From positions 45,255-109,254 of the forward strand of contig JBAQTC010000047.1 of the NCBI GenBank assembly GCA_049296795.1: 64,000 nt of DNA. Direction: 5' to 3'. Shown in pieces: positions 44,249 through 52,006 of the stretch (position 1 is its first letter; the number at the start of each line of letters is the position of its first letter). Source of the DNA: CAXNKH01 sp049296795 (GTDB lineage: Bacteria; Pseudomonadota; Gammaproteobacteria; Burkholderiales; Burkholderiaceae_C). The position numbers and the translations under genes are program-made. The notes under the pieces are model-generated. The model had not been told where the DNA came from, did no database searches, and saw only the letters and a program-made list of their open reading frames with translations.

Positions 44249-44351
44249 CATGGAAACGAAAGTTTCTACCGTTTGTCTCCTCGGGTCCTTTCGTAACTCA
44301 GAGTTCAAGGATCCCTTCAAGGCCCCGCCGAAAGTCGGGGCCTTTTTTTTT
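44249..44351 (+). ncRNA. Candidate small RNA (about 100 bases)
   Basis: A plus-strand unit in the gap between two minus-strand genes, with its own promoter and a strong terminator. An open frame can be read from ATG 44238 but it passes through the terminator and has no ribosome site, so a non-coding RNA is the better reading. I do not recognise the RNA family. The 5' end is placed from the -10 box only. Confidence 0.4.
44319..44351 (+). terminator. Strong terminator on the plus strand
   Basis: A 9-base-pair stem (AAGGCCCCG at 44319-44327 with CGGGGCCTT at 44336-44344) followed by nine T residues. No annotated plus-strand gene precedes it. Confidence 0.85.
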
Positions 44352-44371
44352 GATCTGTTCGAAGCATGGAC

Positions 44372-45340
44372 TCAATCGGCCGAAATGCTGTTGCGCTTGA
44401 TCACCTGACCCCACCGGGGATAGTCCTTGGCAACCACCGTAGCCAATTCGGCCGGCGTTGAAGAGGCTGCATCCATCCCTGCTTTGCCTAAAATCTCCTT
44501 CACTTCAGGCAGTTTCATGATCGCGACAATCTCGGAATTCAGACGATTGACCACAGCCTGCGGGGTTTTGGAAGGGGTAAAAAAAGCATACCAAAGGTCA
44601 ACATCAACGCCCTTCAGCCCCAATTCTTCAATCGTCGGAACTTGCGGGGCCACAGGATGACGTTTCGGACTGCCCAAAGCCAGCGCATTCAACTTGCCGG
44701 AATTGACAAAATTCTGCGCGACATGAACCGGCAACATGCCCACCATCAATTCACCGGACAACAGATCCTGCGTATAGCCGGCCGAACCGCGGTAGGGAAC
44801 ATGCAGCAGAAAGAGTTCGGCTTGGACTTTGAACAGTTCCATCGCCATGTGGTGCGGAGTTCCCACGCCAGGTGAACCAAAAATAATGTGACCCGGCCGG
44901 GCTTTGGCTTGCGACACCAGGTCAGCCAAAGTCTTTATGCCCGTCTTGGGGTTGGCCACCAGCATCAGTGAGCCCCATGCTGCCATCGAAACGGGGGCAA
45001 AATCCCTAACCGGATTGAAGGGCACATTTTTATAGAGCTGGGTTGCCATCAGCATGGTGTTGGCCCCCATCAGCACTGTATAGCCATCAGGATTGGCTTT
45101 GGCGACCGCGTCAGCTCCAATATTGCCACTGGCGCCTGGCAAGTTCTGCACCACAACAGGCTGTCCCAGACGCTCGCTCAAGCGGGGTGCCACGGTTCTC
45201 GCAATCGTATCCATTCCGGTACCTGGGGTGAACGGGACGATGATTTTGATGTTTTGCGCGGGCCAAACTTGCGCCAGAGCGACCCCAGACAGCAGCAGAA
45301 AAAGGCTACCCAACAGTGAACGGGGCATGGTTAATTTCAT
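44372..45340 (-). CDS. Tripartite tricarboxylate transporter substrate-binding protein (Bug family)
   Basis: A 322-residue periplasmic binding protein. The signal peptide covers about residues 1-24 (ending GVALA). The Bug patterns KIIVPFTPGTGMDTIARTVAPRLSERLGQPVVVQN and ANPDGYTVLMG are present, as is the C-terminal LWYAFFTPSKTPQAVVNRLN. No TctA/TctB membrane genes are nearby, which is usual for Bug proteins in this order. The ligand is probably a carboxylate. ATG 45340 has a GGAGAG site. Confidence 0.92.
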   Translation of the reverse strand: MKLTMPRSLLGSLFLLLSGVALAQVWPAQNIKIIVPFTPGTGMDTIARTVAPRLSERLGQPVVVQNLPGASGNIGADAVAKANPDGYTVLMGANTMLMATQLYKNVPFNPVRDFAPVSMAAWGSLMLVANPKTGIKTLADLVSQAKARPGHIIFGSPGVGTPHHMAMELFKVQAELFLLHVPYRGSAGYTQDLLSGELMVGMLPVHVAQNFVNSGKLNALALGSPKRHPVAPQVPTIEELGLKGVDVDLWYAFFTPSKTPQAVVNRLNSEIVAIMKLPEVKEILGKAGMDAASSTPAELATVVAKDYPRWGQVIKRNSISAD

Positions 45341-45434
45341 ACGAACTCTCCTCACAGGTTCTTTGCAACAAAGCGCGTCAGTTTAACGCTTAAGCCCAGC
45401 AAGAGCCCCACCCTTGCCCCAGAGCGCAACCCGA

Positions 45435-46388
45435 TCAGCGAGACATTTGTTCAATTTTTAATTTCAGACTGGGGATTTGTGCCCTCATCGCAGCACGACC
45501 TGCCTCAATCGAACGGCGTCGTGCCGAAAAATCAGAACTGCCCACCTGACGCAAAGCCGGTTGCACCACCACATCAGCCTGGCGCAATTCGAAACTGTTG
45601 ATGCTCTTGGCCATGATCACAAAGGTTTGCATCAAAACAGACAAGACATCGTTGGCGGGGTTGCTTTCGGGCTCACTTGAAATATCAACGGCAATCACCA
45701 GTTCTGCGCCCATCTCTCTTGCATAACGAACAGGTACGGGCGAGACCAGCCCGCCATCCACATAATCGCGGCCTGAAATCCTGACTGGCTGAAATACGGC
45801 TGGAACTGCGCTCGAGGCTCTAACCGCCGCGCCGGTATCGCCACGCTGGAACAGCACACTGTTGCCCCGGTGCAAATCGGTAGCGACGATCCCTAGCGGC
45901 AACGGCATGTTTTCAATCAATCGGCCACCGACTTGCGTATTGACATAGCGCGCCAAGGCTTCGCCACGGAAAACTCCTCGATTAAACAGCGGCAAAGTCC
46001 AGTCTGCGATAGCCGCCTCTTCCATGGTTTCAGACAATTGCTGCAGCTGTGCGCCGGTTTTGCCGCTGGCGTACATGGCTGCAACCAGGCTGCCAGCCGA
46101 GGTACCTGCAACCAGAACTGGCCGGATTCCGGCTTCTTCCAGCACCTGAATCACCCCCACATGCGCAAAACCCCGTGCGGCACCACCCCCCAGTGCCAGT
46201 CCAATACGCGGCAAGCTTTTCTCTCCCACAACAGGCGCCGGCTCAGGCGGTCGCTCGGTGGAAGGGACACTGACACAAGCTGTCAGCCAGGGTAACGCCA
46301 GCAGCATGACAAGCCAGGCCCTTCTTTTTTCCCACAAAGCCCTTATCTCTTTATCATTAATAGGAATAATTCTCATTCGTGTTAACAT
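45435..46388 (-). CDS. Patatin-like phospholipase, probable lipoprotein
   Basis: A 317-residue RssA-like serine hydrolase. The oxyanion motif GLALGGGAARGFAHVGVIQVLEEAG, the nucleophile GTSAGS and the dyad Asp in DGGLVSPVPV are intact. A lipobox LTAC follows the hydrophobic run WLVMLLALPW, so it is likely membrane-anchored. I chose ATG 46388 with a GGAG site 7 bases upstream; a TTG at 46337 would give a more standard signal peptide. The first codons from 46388 overlap the Fur box of the divergent gene. Confidence 0.85.
   Translation of the reverse strand: MLTRMRIIPINDKEIRALWEKRRAWLVMLLALPWLTACVSVPSTERPPEPAPVVGEKSLPRIGLALGGGAARGFAHVGVIQVLEEAGIRPVLVAGTSAGSLVAAMYASGKTGAQLQQLSETMEEAAIADWTLPLFNRGVFRGEALARYVNTQVGGRLIENMPLPLGIVATDLHRGNSVLFQRGDTGAAVRASSAVPAVFQPVRISGRDYVDGGLVSPVPVRYAREMGAELVIAVDISSEPESNPANDVLSVLMQTFVIMAKSINSFELRQADVVVQPALRQVGSSDFSARRRSIEAGRAAMRAQIPSLKLKIEQMSR
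46361..46379 (+). promoter_or_regulatory. Fur-box-like site upstream of the ferric-binding protein gene
   Basis: AATAGGAATAATTCTCATT is a 9-1-9 imperfect palindrome, with two mismatched pairs compared with the perfect site at 15052. It lies 41 bases before the fbpA-like start codon, close to the 44-base spacing of the other Fur site. Confidence 0.7.
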
Positions 46389-46419
46389 CACGCCACTCCA
46401 TTGATTCGGAACCAACACC

Positions 46420-47460
46420 ATGTTGAAAAAATCATCTGCCTTTCCCCTCGCCCTCATGCTTTGCTGCGCCCATGCTTACAGCCAGGAACAAAGTCTTAAT
46501 ATCTACTCAGCTCGGCACTACCCCAGCGATGAAGCGCTTTACCATGATTTCAGTAAAGTCAGCGGCATCAGGATCAATCGAGTCGATTCTGACGATGCGG
46601 GCATTCTCGCCCGTTTGAAGGCCGAAGGTTCGGCCTCCCCCGCCGACGTCATTCTGCTGGTTGATGCAGCTAGGCTCTGGAAGGGCGAGGTTGAGGGGCT
46701 GTTTCAACCGATCCAGTCCACCTTACTCGACAAAGCCATTGCGCCTCAGTTGCGCGGAAAAACCAGTGAGGCTGGTACCCCATGGTTTGGATTTTCAACC
46801 CGGGCACGCGTGGTGGTTTACGACAAAATCAAAGTTAAAAAAGAAGATGTCGATAGCTACGAAAAGCTGGCTGATCCCAAGAACAAAGGCAAGCTGTGCA
46901 TCCGCTCTGGTTCTCACCCCTACAACCTGTCCTTGTTTGGCGCAGTCATGGAGCATTTAGGCCCAAAAGCAACTGAGACCTGGCTACAAGGCATGGTGAG
47001 CAACATGGCGCGTTCCCCCAAAGGTGGCGACACCGACCAAATCAAGGCCGTGGCTTCGGGTGAATGCGCTATTGCCGTCACCAACACTTATTACCTTGCC
47101 CGCTTGATGCGCTCCGATAAAGCCGACGACAAAACCGTGATGGAACGATTGAATGTCGTATTCCCCAATCAAGCCAGTTGGGGAACCCACACCAATATTG
47201 CAGGCGGCGCCGTGGCGAAATATGCCAAAAACAAAACCAACGCAGTGAAGTTTTTAGAGTACCTGGCCAGCCCGGGGGCACAAGCGCATTTTGCCGATGG
47301 CAATAACGAGTGGCCCGTCACCCAAGGAGTTCGCTTCAACAATCCGGCTTTAATGTCGATTGGCGGTGGTGACTTCAAACGTGAAAACCTGAATATCAGC
47401 GTCGTTGGTATGAACCAAGTCAAGATTCAGCAAATGCTGGACCGGGTCGGCTTTAAATAA
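46420..47460 (+). CDS. Fe(3+) ABC transporter substrate-binding protein (FbpA/FutA type)
   Basis: A 346-residue periplasmic ferric-ion binding protein. Signal peptide about 1-21 (ending AYSQ). Family features are LNIYSARHYPSDEALYHDFSKVSGIRINRVD, LIRSGSHPYNL-like core, and the paired tyrosines in VTNTYYLARLM that bind iron. The Fur-like site upstream fits. No fbpB permease or fbpC ATPase is adjacent; the next gene (clpA) is convergent, so the partners must be elsewhere. Confidence 0.92.
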   Translation: MLKKSSAFPLALMLCCAHAYSQEQSLNIYSARHYPSDEALYHDFSKVSGIRINRVDSDDAGILARLKAEGSASPADVILLVDAARLWKGEVEGLFQPIQSTLLDKAIAPQLRGKTSEAGTPWFGFSTRARVVVYDKIKVKKEDVDSYEKLADPKNKGKLCIRSGSHPYNLSLFGAVMEHLGPKATETWLQGMVSNMARSPKGGDTDQIKAVASGECAIAVTNTYYLARLMRSDKADDKTVMERLNVVFPNQASWGTHTNIAGGAVAKYAKNKTNAVKFLEYLASPGAQAHFADGNNEWPVTQGVRFNNPALMSIGGGDFKRENLNISVVGMNQVKIQQMLDRVGFK

Positions 47461-47497
47461 AACCGATCCGGGACGCGCTTGGGGGATGACAGATTCC

Positions 47498-49822
47498 TCA
47501 ATCCGTCGTCGCTTCTTCGGGCTTGCGTTTGCCTTCTTTTTTGGTCAATGTCGCGATATCGAGAATGACTTCGGTCTTACTCTCATCGGCATCGTCCAGA
47601 TCCACTGTCAGACGGCCCCCATCGGTCAGGCGGCCGAATAAGAGTTCATCGGCCAAGGCCCGCCTGATGGTTTCTTGAATCAGGCGCTGCATTGGTCGCG
47701 CACCCATCAGGGGATCAAATCCTTTTTTCGCCAGATGTTTGCGCAGCTTGTCGGTGAAAGTGACTTCCACTTTCTTCTCGGCCAGCTGGGTTTCCAGTTG
47801 CAACAAGAACTTATCAACCACCCGCAGGATCACATTCTCGTCCAGGGCCTTGAAGCTGACAATCGCATCGAGCCGGTTGCGAAACTCAGGCGTAAATAAA
47901 CGCTTGATGTCCGCCATCTCGTCGCCAACTTCGCGCACATTGGTAAAGCCCATCACGGCCTTGTTCATGGCCTCAGCCCCAGCATTGGTCGTCATGATGA
48001 TGATCACATTGCGGAAATCAGCTTTGCGTCCGTTGTTATCGGTCAACGTGCCGTGGTCCATGACCTGAAGCAACACATTGAAAATATCCGGGTGGGCTTT
48101 CTCAATTTCATCGAGCAAGAGAACGCAATGCGGTTTCTTGCTGATCGCTTCGGTCAGTAAACCGCCTTGGTCAAACCCGACATAGCCCGGAGGCGCTCCG
48201 ATCAGTCGGCTGACCGCATGGCGCTCCATGTACTCGCTCATGTCAAAGCGCAGCAACTCGATGCCCATGACGTAGGCCAGTTGCTTGGCCGCTTCAGTCT
48301 TGCCAACACCGGTTGGACCACTGAACAGGAAAGACCCAATAGGCTTATCTCCCTTACCCAAACCTGAGCGCGCCATTTTGACGGCAGAGGCCAGCATCTC
48401 GATCGCCTTGTTTTGGCCGAACACCACATTTTTCAGGTCGCGCTCCAGGGTCTTGAGCTTGCCTCGATCATCATTGGAGACATTGGCCGCAGGGATTCGG
48501 GCGATCTTGGCGACGATGTCCTCGATCTCCGCCTTTGAAATGATTTTTTTGCGCTTGGAAGCCGGCAAAATTCGTTGTGCTGCACCCGCCTCGTCGATCA
48601 CATCAATCGCTTTGTCCGGCAGGTGCCGGTCATTGATGTACTTGGCGCTGAGCTCAGCCGCTGCTTGCAAGGCCGCAACGGCGTACTTCACGTTGTGATG
48701 TTCTTCAAAGCGCGATTTCAAGCCTTTCAGGATGTCAATCGTCTGCTCAACCGTGGGCTCAACCACATCGACTTTCTGGAAACGTCGAGACAGTGCAGCA
48801 TCTTTCTCAAAGATGCCCCTGTATTCGGTGAAGGTGGTTGCACCGATGCAGCGCAGCGCCCCCGAACTCAGGGCGGGCTTGAGCAAATTGGATGCATCCA
48901 GTGTTCCACCCGAAGCCGCGCCGGCACCAATCAAAGTATGGATTTCATCAATGAACAACACCGCGTTGGGCTTGTCTTTGAGCGATTTCAAAACACCTTT
49001 GAGGCGTTGCTCAAAATCACCACGGTACTTGGTTCCGGCCAATAAAGCACCCATGTCGAGCGAATAAACAACCGCTTCGGCCAAGATTTCGGGCACATCC
49101 TTCTGGGTGATGCGCCAAGCCAAGCCCTCAGCGATCGCCGTCTTGCCAACCCCTGCCTCACCCACCAACAAGGGATTATTCTTGCGGCGCCGGCACAGTA
49201 TTTGAATCACCCGCTCCACCTCGTATTCACGCCCGATCAGGGGATCAATCTTTCCATCTTTGGCCAACTGATTGAGGTTTTGGGTGTACTGCTCCAACGG
49301 CGAGGCTTTTTCATTTTTCTCAGCCGTAGCGCCCTCTTCGACCTCCGCCTGGCCCTCTGAGGATTTGGCAGACTCAGGAGGATCCGTCTTTTTAATACCG
49401 TGCGCGATGAAGTTGACCACATCCAAGCGAGTCACGCCCTGCTGGTGCAGGTAATAAACAGCATGGGAGTCTTTCTCGCCAAAAATAGCTACCAGTACAT
49501 TGGCGCCGGTGACCTCTTTTTTTCCACTTCCGGTCGATTGCACGTGCATGATGGCGCGCTGAATGACCCGCTGAAAACCCAGAGTGGGCTGGGTGTCCAC
49601 ATCGTCGGTACCGGCGACCTGCGGCGTGTTGTCTTTGATGAAATTAAGCAAAGACTTGCGCAAATCATCCAAATTGGCTGAGCAAGCGCGCAACACCTCC
49701 GCCGCGCTGGGATTGTCCAGCAAGGCCAGCAACAAGTGTTCCACCGTAATAAATTCATGGCGTTGTTGACGTGCCTCAACAAAGGCCATGTGCAAACTGA
49801 CTTCTAATTCCTGGGCAATCAT
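47498..49822 (-). CDS. clpA: ATP-dependent Clp protease ATP-binding subunit ClpA
   Basis: AAA+ unfoldase that feeds ClpP, 774 residues. Clp N domain (about 1-145), first AAA+ module with GEAGVGKTAIAEGLAW near residue 215, second with GPTGVGKTEAAKQLA near 500, and a C-terminal D2-small domain. The ClpP-binding loop region follows FSGPTGVG in D2 (FMG/IGL-type loop not resolved by eye). It is downstream of its adaptor clpS by 89 bases on the same strand. The insertion of about 25 residues after the N domain is Glu/Lys-rich. Confidence 0.97.
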   Translation of the reverse strand: MIAQELEVSLHMAFVEARQQRHEFITVEHLLLALLDNPSAAEVLRACSANLDDLRKSLLNFIKDNTPQVAGTDDVDTQPTLGFQRVIQRAIMHVQSTGSGKKEVTGANVLVAIFGEKDSHAVYYLHQQGVTRLDVVNFIAHGIKKTDPPESAKSSEGQAEVEEGATAEKNEKASPLEQYTQNLNQLAKDGKIDPLIGREYEVERVIQILCRRRKNNPLLVGEAGVGKTAIAEGLAWRITQKDVPEILAEAVVYSLDMGALLAGTKYRGDFEQRLKGVLKSLKDKPNAVLFIDEIHTLIGAGAASGGTLDASNLLKPALSSGALRCIGATTFTEYRGIFEKDAALSRRFQKVDVVEPTVEQTIDILKGLKSRFEEHHNVKYAVAALQAAAELSAKYINDRHLPDKAIDVIDEAGAAQRILPASKRKKIISKAEIEDIVAKIARIPAANVSNDDRGKLKTLERDLKNVVFGQNKAIEMLASAVKMARSGLGKGDKPIGSFLFSGPTGVGKTEAAKQLAYVMGIELLRFDMSEYMERHAVSRLIGAPPGYVGFDQGGLLTEAISKKPHCVLLLDEIEKAHPDIFNVLLQVMDHGTLTDNNGRKADFRNVIIIMTTNAGAEAMNKAVMGFTNVREVGDEMADIKRLFTPEFRNRLDAIVSFKALDENVILRVVDKFLLQLETQLAEKKVEVTFTDKLRKHLAKKGFDPLMGARPMQRLIQETIRRALADELLFGRLTDGGRLTVDLDDADESKTEVILDIATLTKKEGKRKPEEATTD

Positions 49823-49911
49823 GTCTTTTCCTTGTACCTTACTTCACGCTTTAACTGTAATCACATTCGCTTCTCGGCGCTGTACCAAATTCATTTTTCT
49901 AGTCGTTTCGA

Positions 49912-50274
49912 TCACAACTCAACGGGCTCACTGAGGCATTTCAGAGGATGGCCAGCCTTGTGAGACGCCTCCAGCACCTGATCGGCCTTGGAAGCTGCCA
50001 CATCCTTGGAATAGACACCGCAAACCCCTTTACCATCGAGGTGAATCTTCAACATAATCTGCGTCGCTGATTCAAGATCTTTATTAAAAAATTCTTGAAT
50101 CACCACCACCACGAATTCCATCGGTGTGTAATCGTCGTTCAACATCACGACCTGGTACATCTGGGGCGGCTTCACTTTTGAAGTACGCCGCTCGAGCACC
50201 ACGGCGCCGCCCCCATCGCGCTCGGTTTTTTTCAGTGGGATCTGGGGGGGAATTAACGGAGATTTCGTAGCCAT
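49912..50274 (-). CDS. clpS: ClpA adaptor protein ClpS
   Basis: N-end-rule adaptor that delivers substrates to ClpA. It is 120 residues, with the hallmark VVMLNDDYTPMEFVVVVIQEFF and the VYSKDVAASKADQVLE segment. The pocket Asp residues in NDDYTPMEF are present. It directly precedes clpA. Confidence 0.96.
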   Translation of the reverse strand: MATKSPLIPPQIPLKKTERDGGGAVVLERRTSKVKPPQMYQVVMLNDDYTPMEFVVVVIQEFFNKDLESATQIMLKIHLDGKGVCGVYSKDVAASKADQVLEASHKAGHPLKCLSEPVEL

Positions 50275-50478
50275 GAGTCCATTCTAGCCAGCCCTAAGAA
50301 TCAATACCAACAAGATGGAGTTGGAGGCGATTTTCGATTTTTCAAGCGGCTGGTTGCCACCAAGGGTTCTGCCGTGCATTCTCTCGAATCGCCTTGTCAA
50401 CTTCTTGTATCGAGTCGCCGTTAAAGATCGACCTTCAAACTTTTTTGAAGGCAAGCTCTTAAACCAAAGGACATCGCC

Positions 50479-50766
50479 ATGAACAAACTTCTGATTGCTC
50501 TGATTGCCGGATTTTTTTCTTTGGGTGTATTGGCTCAAGCCACTCCGGCAACGCCCGCCACGCCTGCTGTGCCTGCAACACCCGCCAAGCCGGCAAGCCC
50601 TGCAACGCCTGCAACACCCGCCGCCTCGGCCAAACCTGCGGCCAAAGCCGACAGCAAGACCGCAGAAGAAAAAGCTGCTGCCAAAAAAGCCAAAGCAGAC
50701 GAGCGCAAAGCCAAGAAAGAGTCCATGAAAGAAACCAAACCCGATGGCAAAGATATGAAGAAGTAA
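50479..50766 (+). CDS. Small secreted Ala/Pro/Thr- and Lys-rich protein, function unknown
   Basis: A 95-residue protein with a clear signal peptide (about 1-20, MNKLLIALIAGFFSLGVLAQ). Residues 21-55 are ATP/PAKP-type tripeptide repeats, and residues 56-95 are highly charged Lys/Ala/Glu, probably helical. An AAGGA ribosome site lies before the ATG. I do not recognise a function; low-complexity alanine-rich proteins of this type are often cell-envelope or metal-stress related, which is only a guess. A hairpin with CCTTCAAA/TTTGAAGG arms lies in its leader. Confidence 0.75.
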   Translation: MNKLLIALIAGFFSLGVLAQATPATPATPAVPATPAKPASPATPATPAASAKPAAKADSKTAEEKAAAKKAKADERKAKKESMKETKPDGKDMKK

Positions 50767-50828
50767 GTCCTCCCAAAACATTCATGCCTGCCCTGCGGGC
50801 ATTTTCTTGACTACGCCACAATAGGGCC

Positions 50829-51284
50829 ATGAAATCCGCAGCCCTATTTTCGCTCGTCCTCTTAGCCTTGCTCCGCTTTCCTGCGCTGGCGCAAGACCAG
50901 CCTCAACTCAATTTACAACGCACCACCCTGCAAGTCGGGATGCATCAAATTGACACCCAGTTAGCCATCAGCCCCGAACAACGCGCCATCGGCCTGATGT
51001 TTCGACAAAACATGCCACAACACGAAGGCATGCTGTTTGTTTTTGAGCAGGCTTCGGTGCAATGTTTTTGGATGAAAAATACCTTGCTGCCATTGACTGC
51101 GGCCTTTGTGGCCGAAGATGGAAGAATCGTCAACCTGGTTGACATGAAACCGCAAACAACCGACTCGCATTGCTCCAGCGAGCCAGTACGGTTTGTGCTT
51201 GAAATGAACCAGTCATGGTTCAGTAAAAAAGGGATCAAAGCAGGCTTCAAGCTGCAAGGAAAGCCTTTTACAGTAGCAAAGTAA
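50829..51284 (+). CDS. DUF192-family protein
   Basis: A 151-residue protein with a signal peptide (about 1-23, ending ALA). The DUF192 core is complete: ISPEQRAIGLMFRQNMPQHEGMLFVFEQ, then CFWMKNTLLPLTAAFVAEDGRIVNLVDM and VRFVLEMNQSWFSKKGIKAG. The family has no agreed function. It has its own start 63 bases after the preceding gene. Confidence 0.9.
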   Translation: MKSAALFSLVLLALLRFPALAQDQPQLNLQRTTLQVGMHQIDTQLAISPEQRAIGLMFRQNMPQHEGMLFVFEQASVQCFWMKNTLLPLTAAFVAEDGRIVNLVDMKPQTTDSHCSSEPVRFVLEMNQSWFSKKGIKAGFKLQGKPFTVAK

Positions 51285-51289
51285 GCTCC

Positions 51290-51321
51290 AAACACCCAAG
51301 GAAAATCCAACAGGGTGTTTT
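51290..51321 (+). terminator. Possible terminator after the DUF192 gene
   Basis: An 8-base-pair stem (AAACACCC at 51290-51297 with GGGTGTTT at 51313-51320) with a 15-base loop, followed by only two T residues. Moderate. Confidence 0.4.
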
Positions 51322-51378
51322 CACGGCAGGTTTTTCACCCATAATTGCAGCTTCATTTGATAAAAAGAGGAGTCAAAA

Positions 51379-51957
51379 ATGGGTGCCATATTTCAATCTC
51401 TAGGCCGCACGGTACTGGCCGGTGTCGTATTGCTCATTCTGTTGTTACTGATTGCGGGAACTAATGTCTCAGGCCATGCCTGGGCGACATTTGCCATGCG
51501 CTGGCTGCACGTCAGTGCTGGCGTGATGTGGATTGGTTTGCTCTGGTATTTCAACTTCGTGCAAATTCCTTCCATGCCGAAAATCCCGGACGAGCAAAAA
51601 CCTGCTGTCAGTAAAGTGATCGCGCCGACAGCCTTGTTTTGGTTCCGTTGGGCGGCTTTGGCAACCGTAATCACCGGCCTGTTGCTCGCGTCCATGATGG
51701 GTTACCTGATCCCAGCACTGAGCATCCAAAAGCCCGTCACCGCGATTGGTATTGGTATGTGGCTTGCCTTGGTCATGGCCTTCAATGTCTGGTTCATCAT
51801 TTGGCCGAACCAGAAGAAAGCGCTAGGTCTGGTGCCCGTAGAGGCGGCTGAAAAAGCCAAGGCAGCTCGCATGGCCATGTTGACTTCGCGCGCCAACACC
51901 ATGCTCTCGATTCCCATGCTGTTTTGCATGGTCGCACAGCAAAACGGCGGCCTTTAA
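51379..51957 (+). CDS. PuuD-like membrane protein (urate oxidase N-terminal family)
   Basis: A 192-residue membrane protein with four helices (about 10-30, 38-60, 85-108, 120-142). The sequence RWLHVSAGVMWIGLLWYFNFVQIP with the heme-ligand-like His and the FRWAALATVITGLLL segment are typical of the PF06181 family, whose longer members (PuuD) are membrane urate hydroxylases with a cytochrome c domain. That domain is missing here, so this short form should not be assumed to oxidise urate. A strong AGAGGAGT site precedes the ATG. Confidence 0.82.
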   Translation: MGAIFQSLGRTVLAGVVLLILLLLIAGTNVSGHAWATFAMRWLHVSAGVMWIGLLWYFNFVQIPSMPKIPDEQKPAVSKVIAPTALFWFRWAALATVITGLLLASMMGYLIPALSIQKPVTAIGIGMWLALVMAFNVWFIIWPNQKKALGLVPVEAAEKAKAARMAMLTSRANTMLSIPMLFCMVAQQNGGL

Positions 51958-51974
51958 ATCAGTTTCTCATCCCA

Positions 51975-52006
51975 AAAAAAGACCGCTTTGTGCGGTCTTT
52001 TTTATT
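51975..52006. terminator. Bidirectional terminator between the PuuD-like gene and xseA
   Basis: Stem AAAGACCGC (51978-51986) with GCGGTCTTT (51992-52000), 5-base loop, flanked by A and T runs so that it works on both strands. It overlaps the xseA stop codon. Confidence 0.88.

Noticed and set aside
44238..44400. Small plus-strand open frame starting at ATG 44238
   Set aside because: It has no ribosome site, begins inside the -10 box and reads through the terminator into the next gene.
50530..50640. Short repeats that could suggest a CRISPR or satellite
   Set aside because: They are codon-level ATP/AKP repeats within a coding frame, with no spacers of regular length.
50284..50781. A 165-codon frame on the minus strand rich in Cys, Gly and Phe
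   Set aside because: It is the mirror of the low-complexity repeats of the plus-strand secreted protein, which has a signal peptide and ribosome site.
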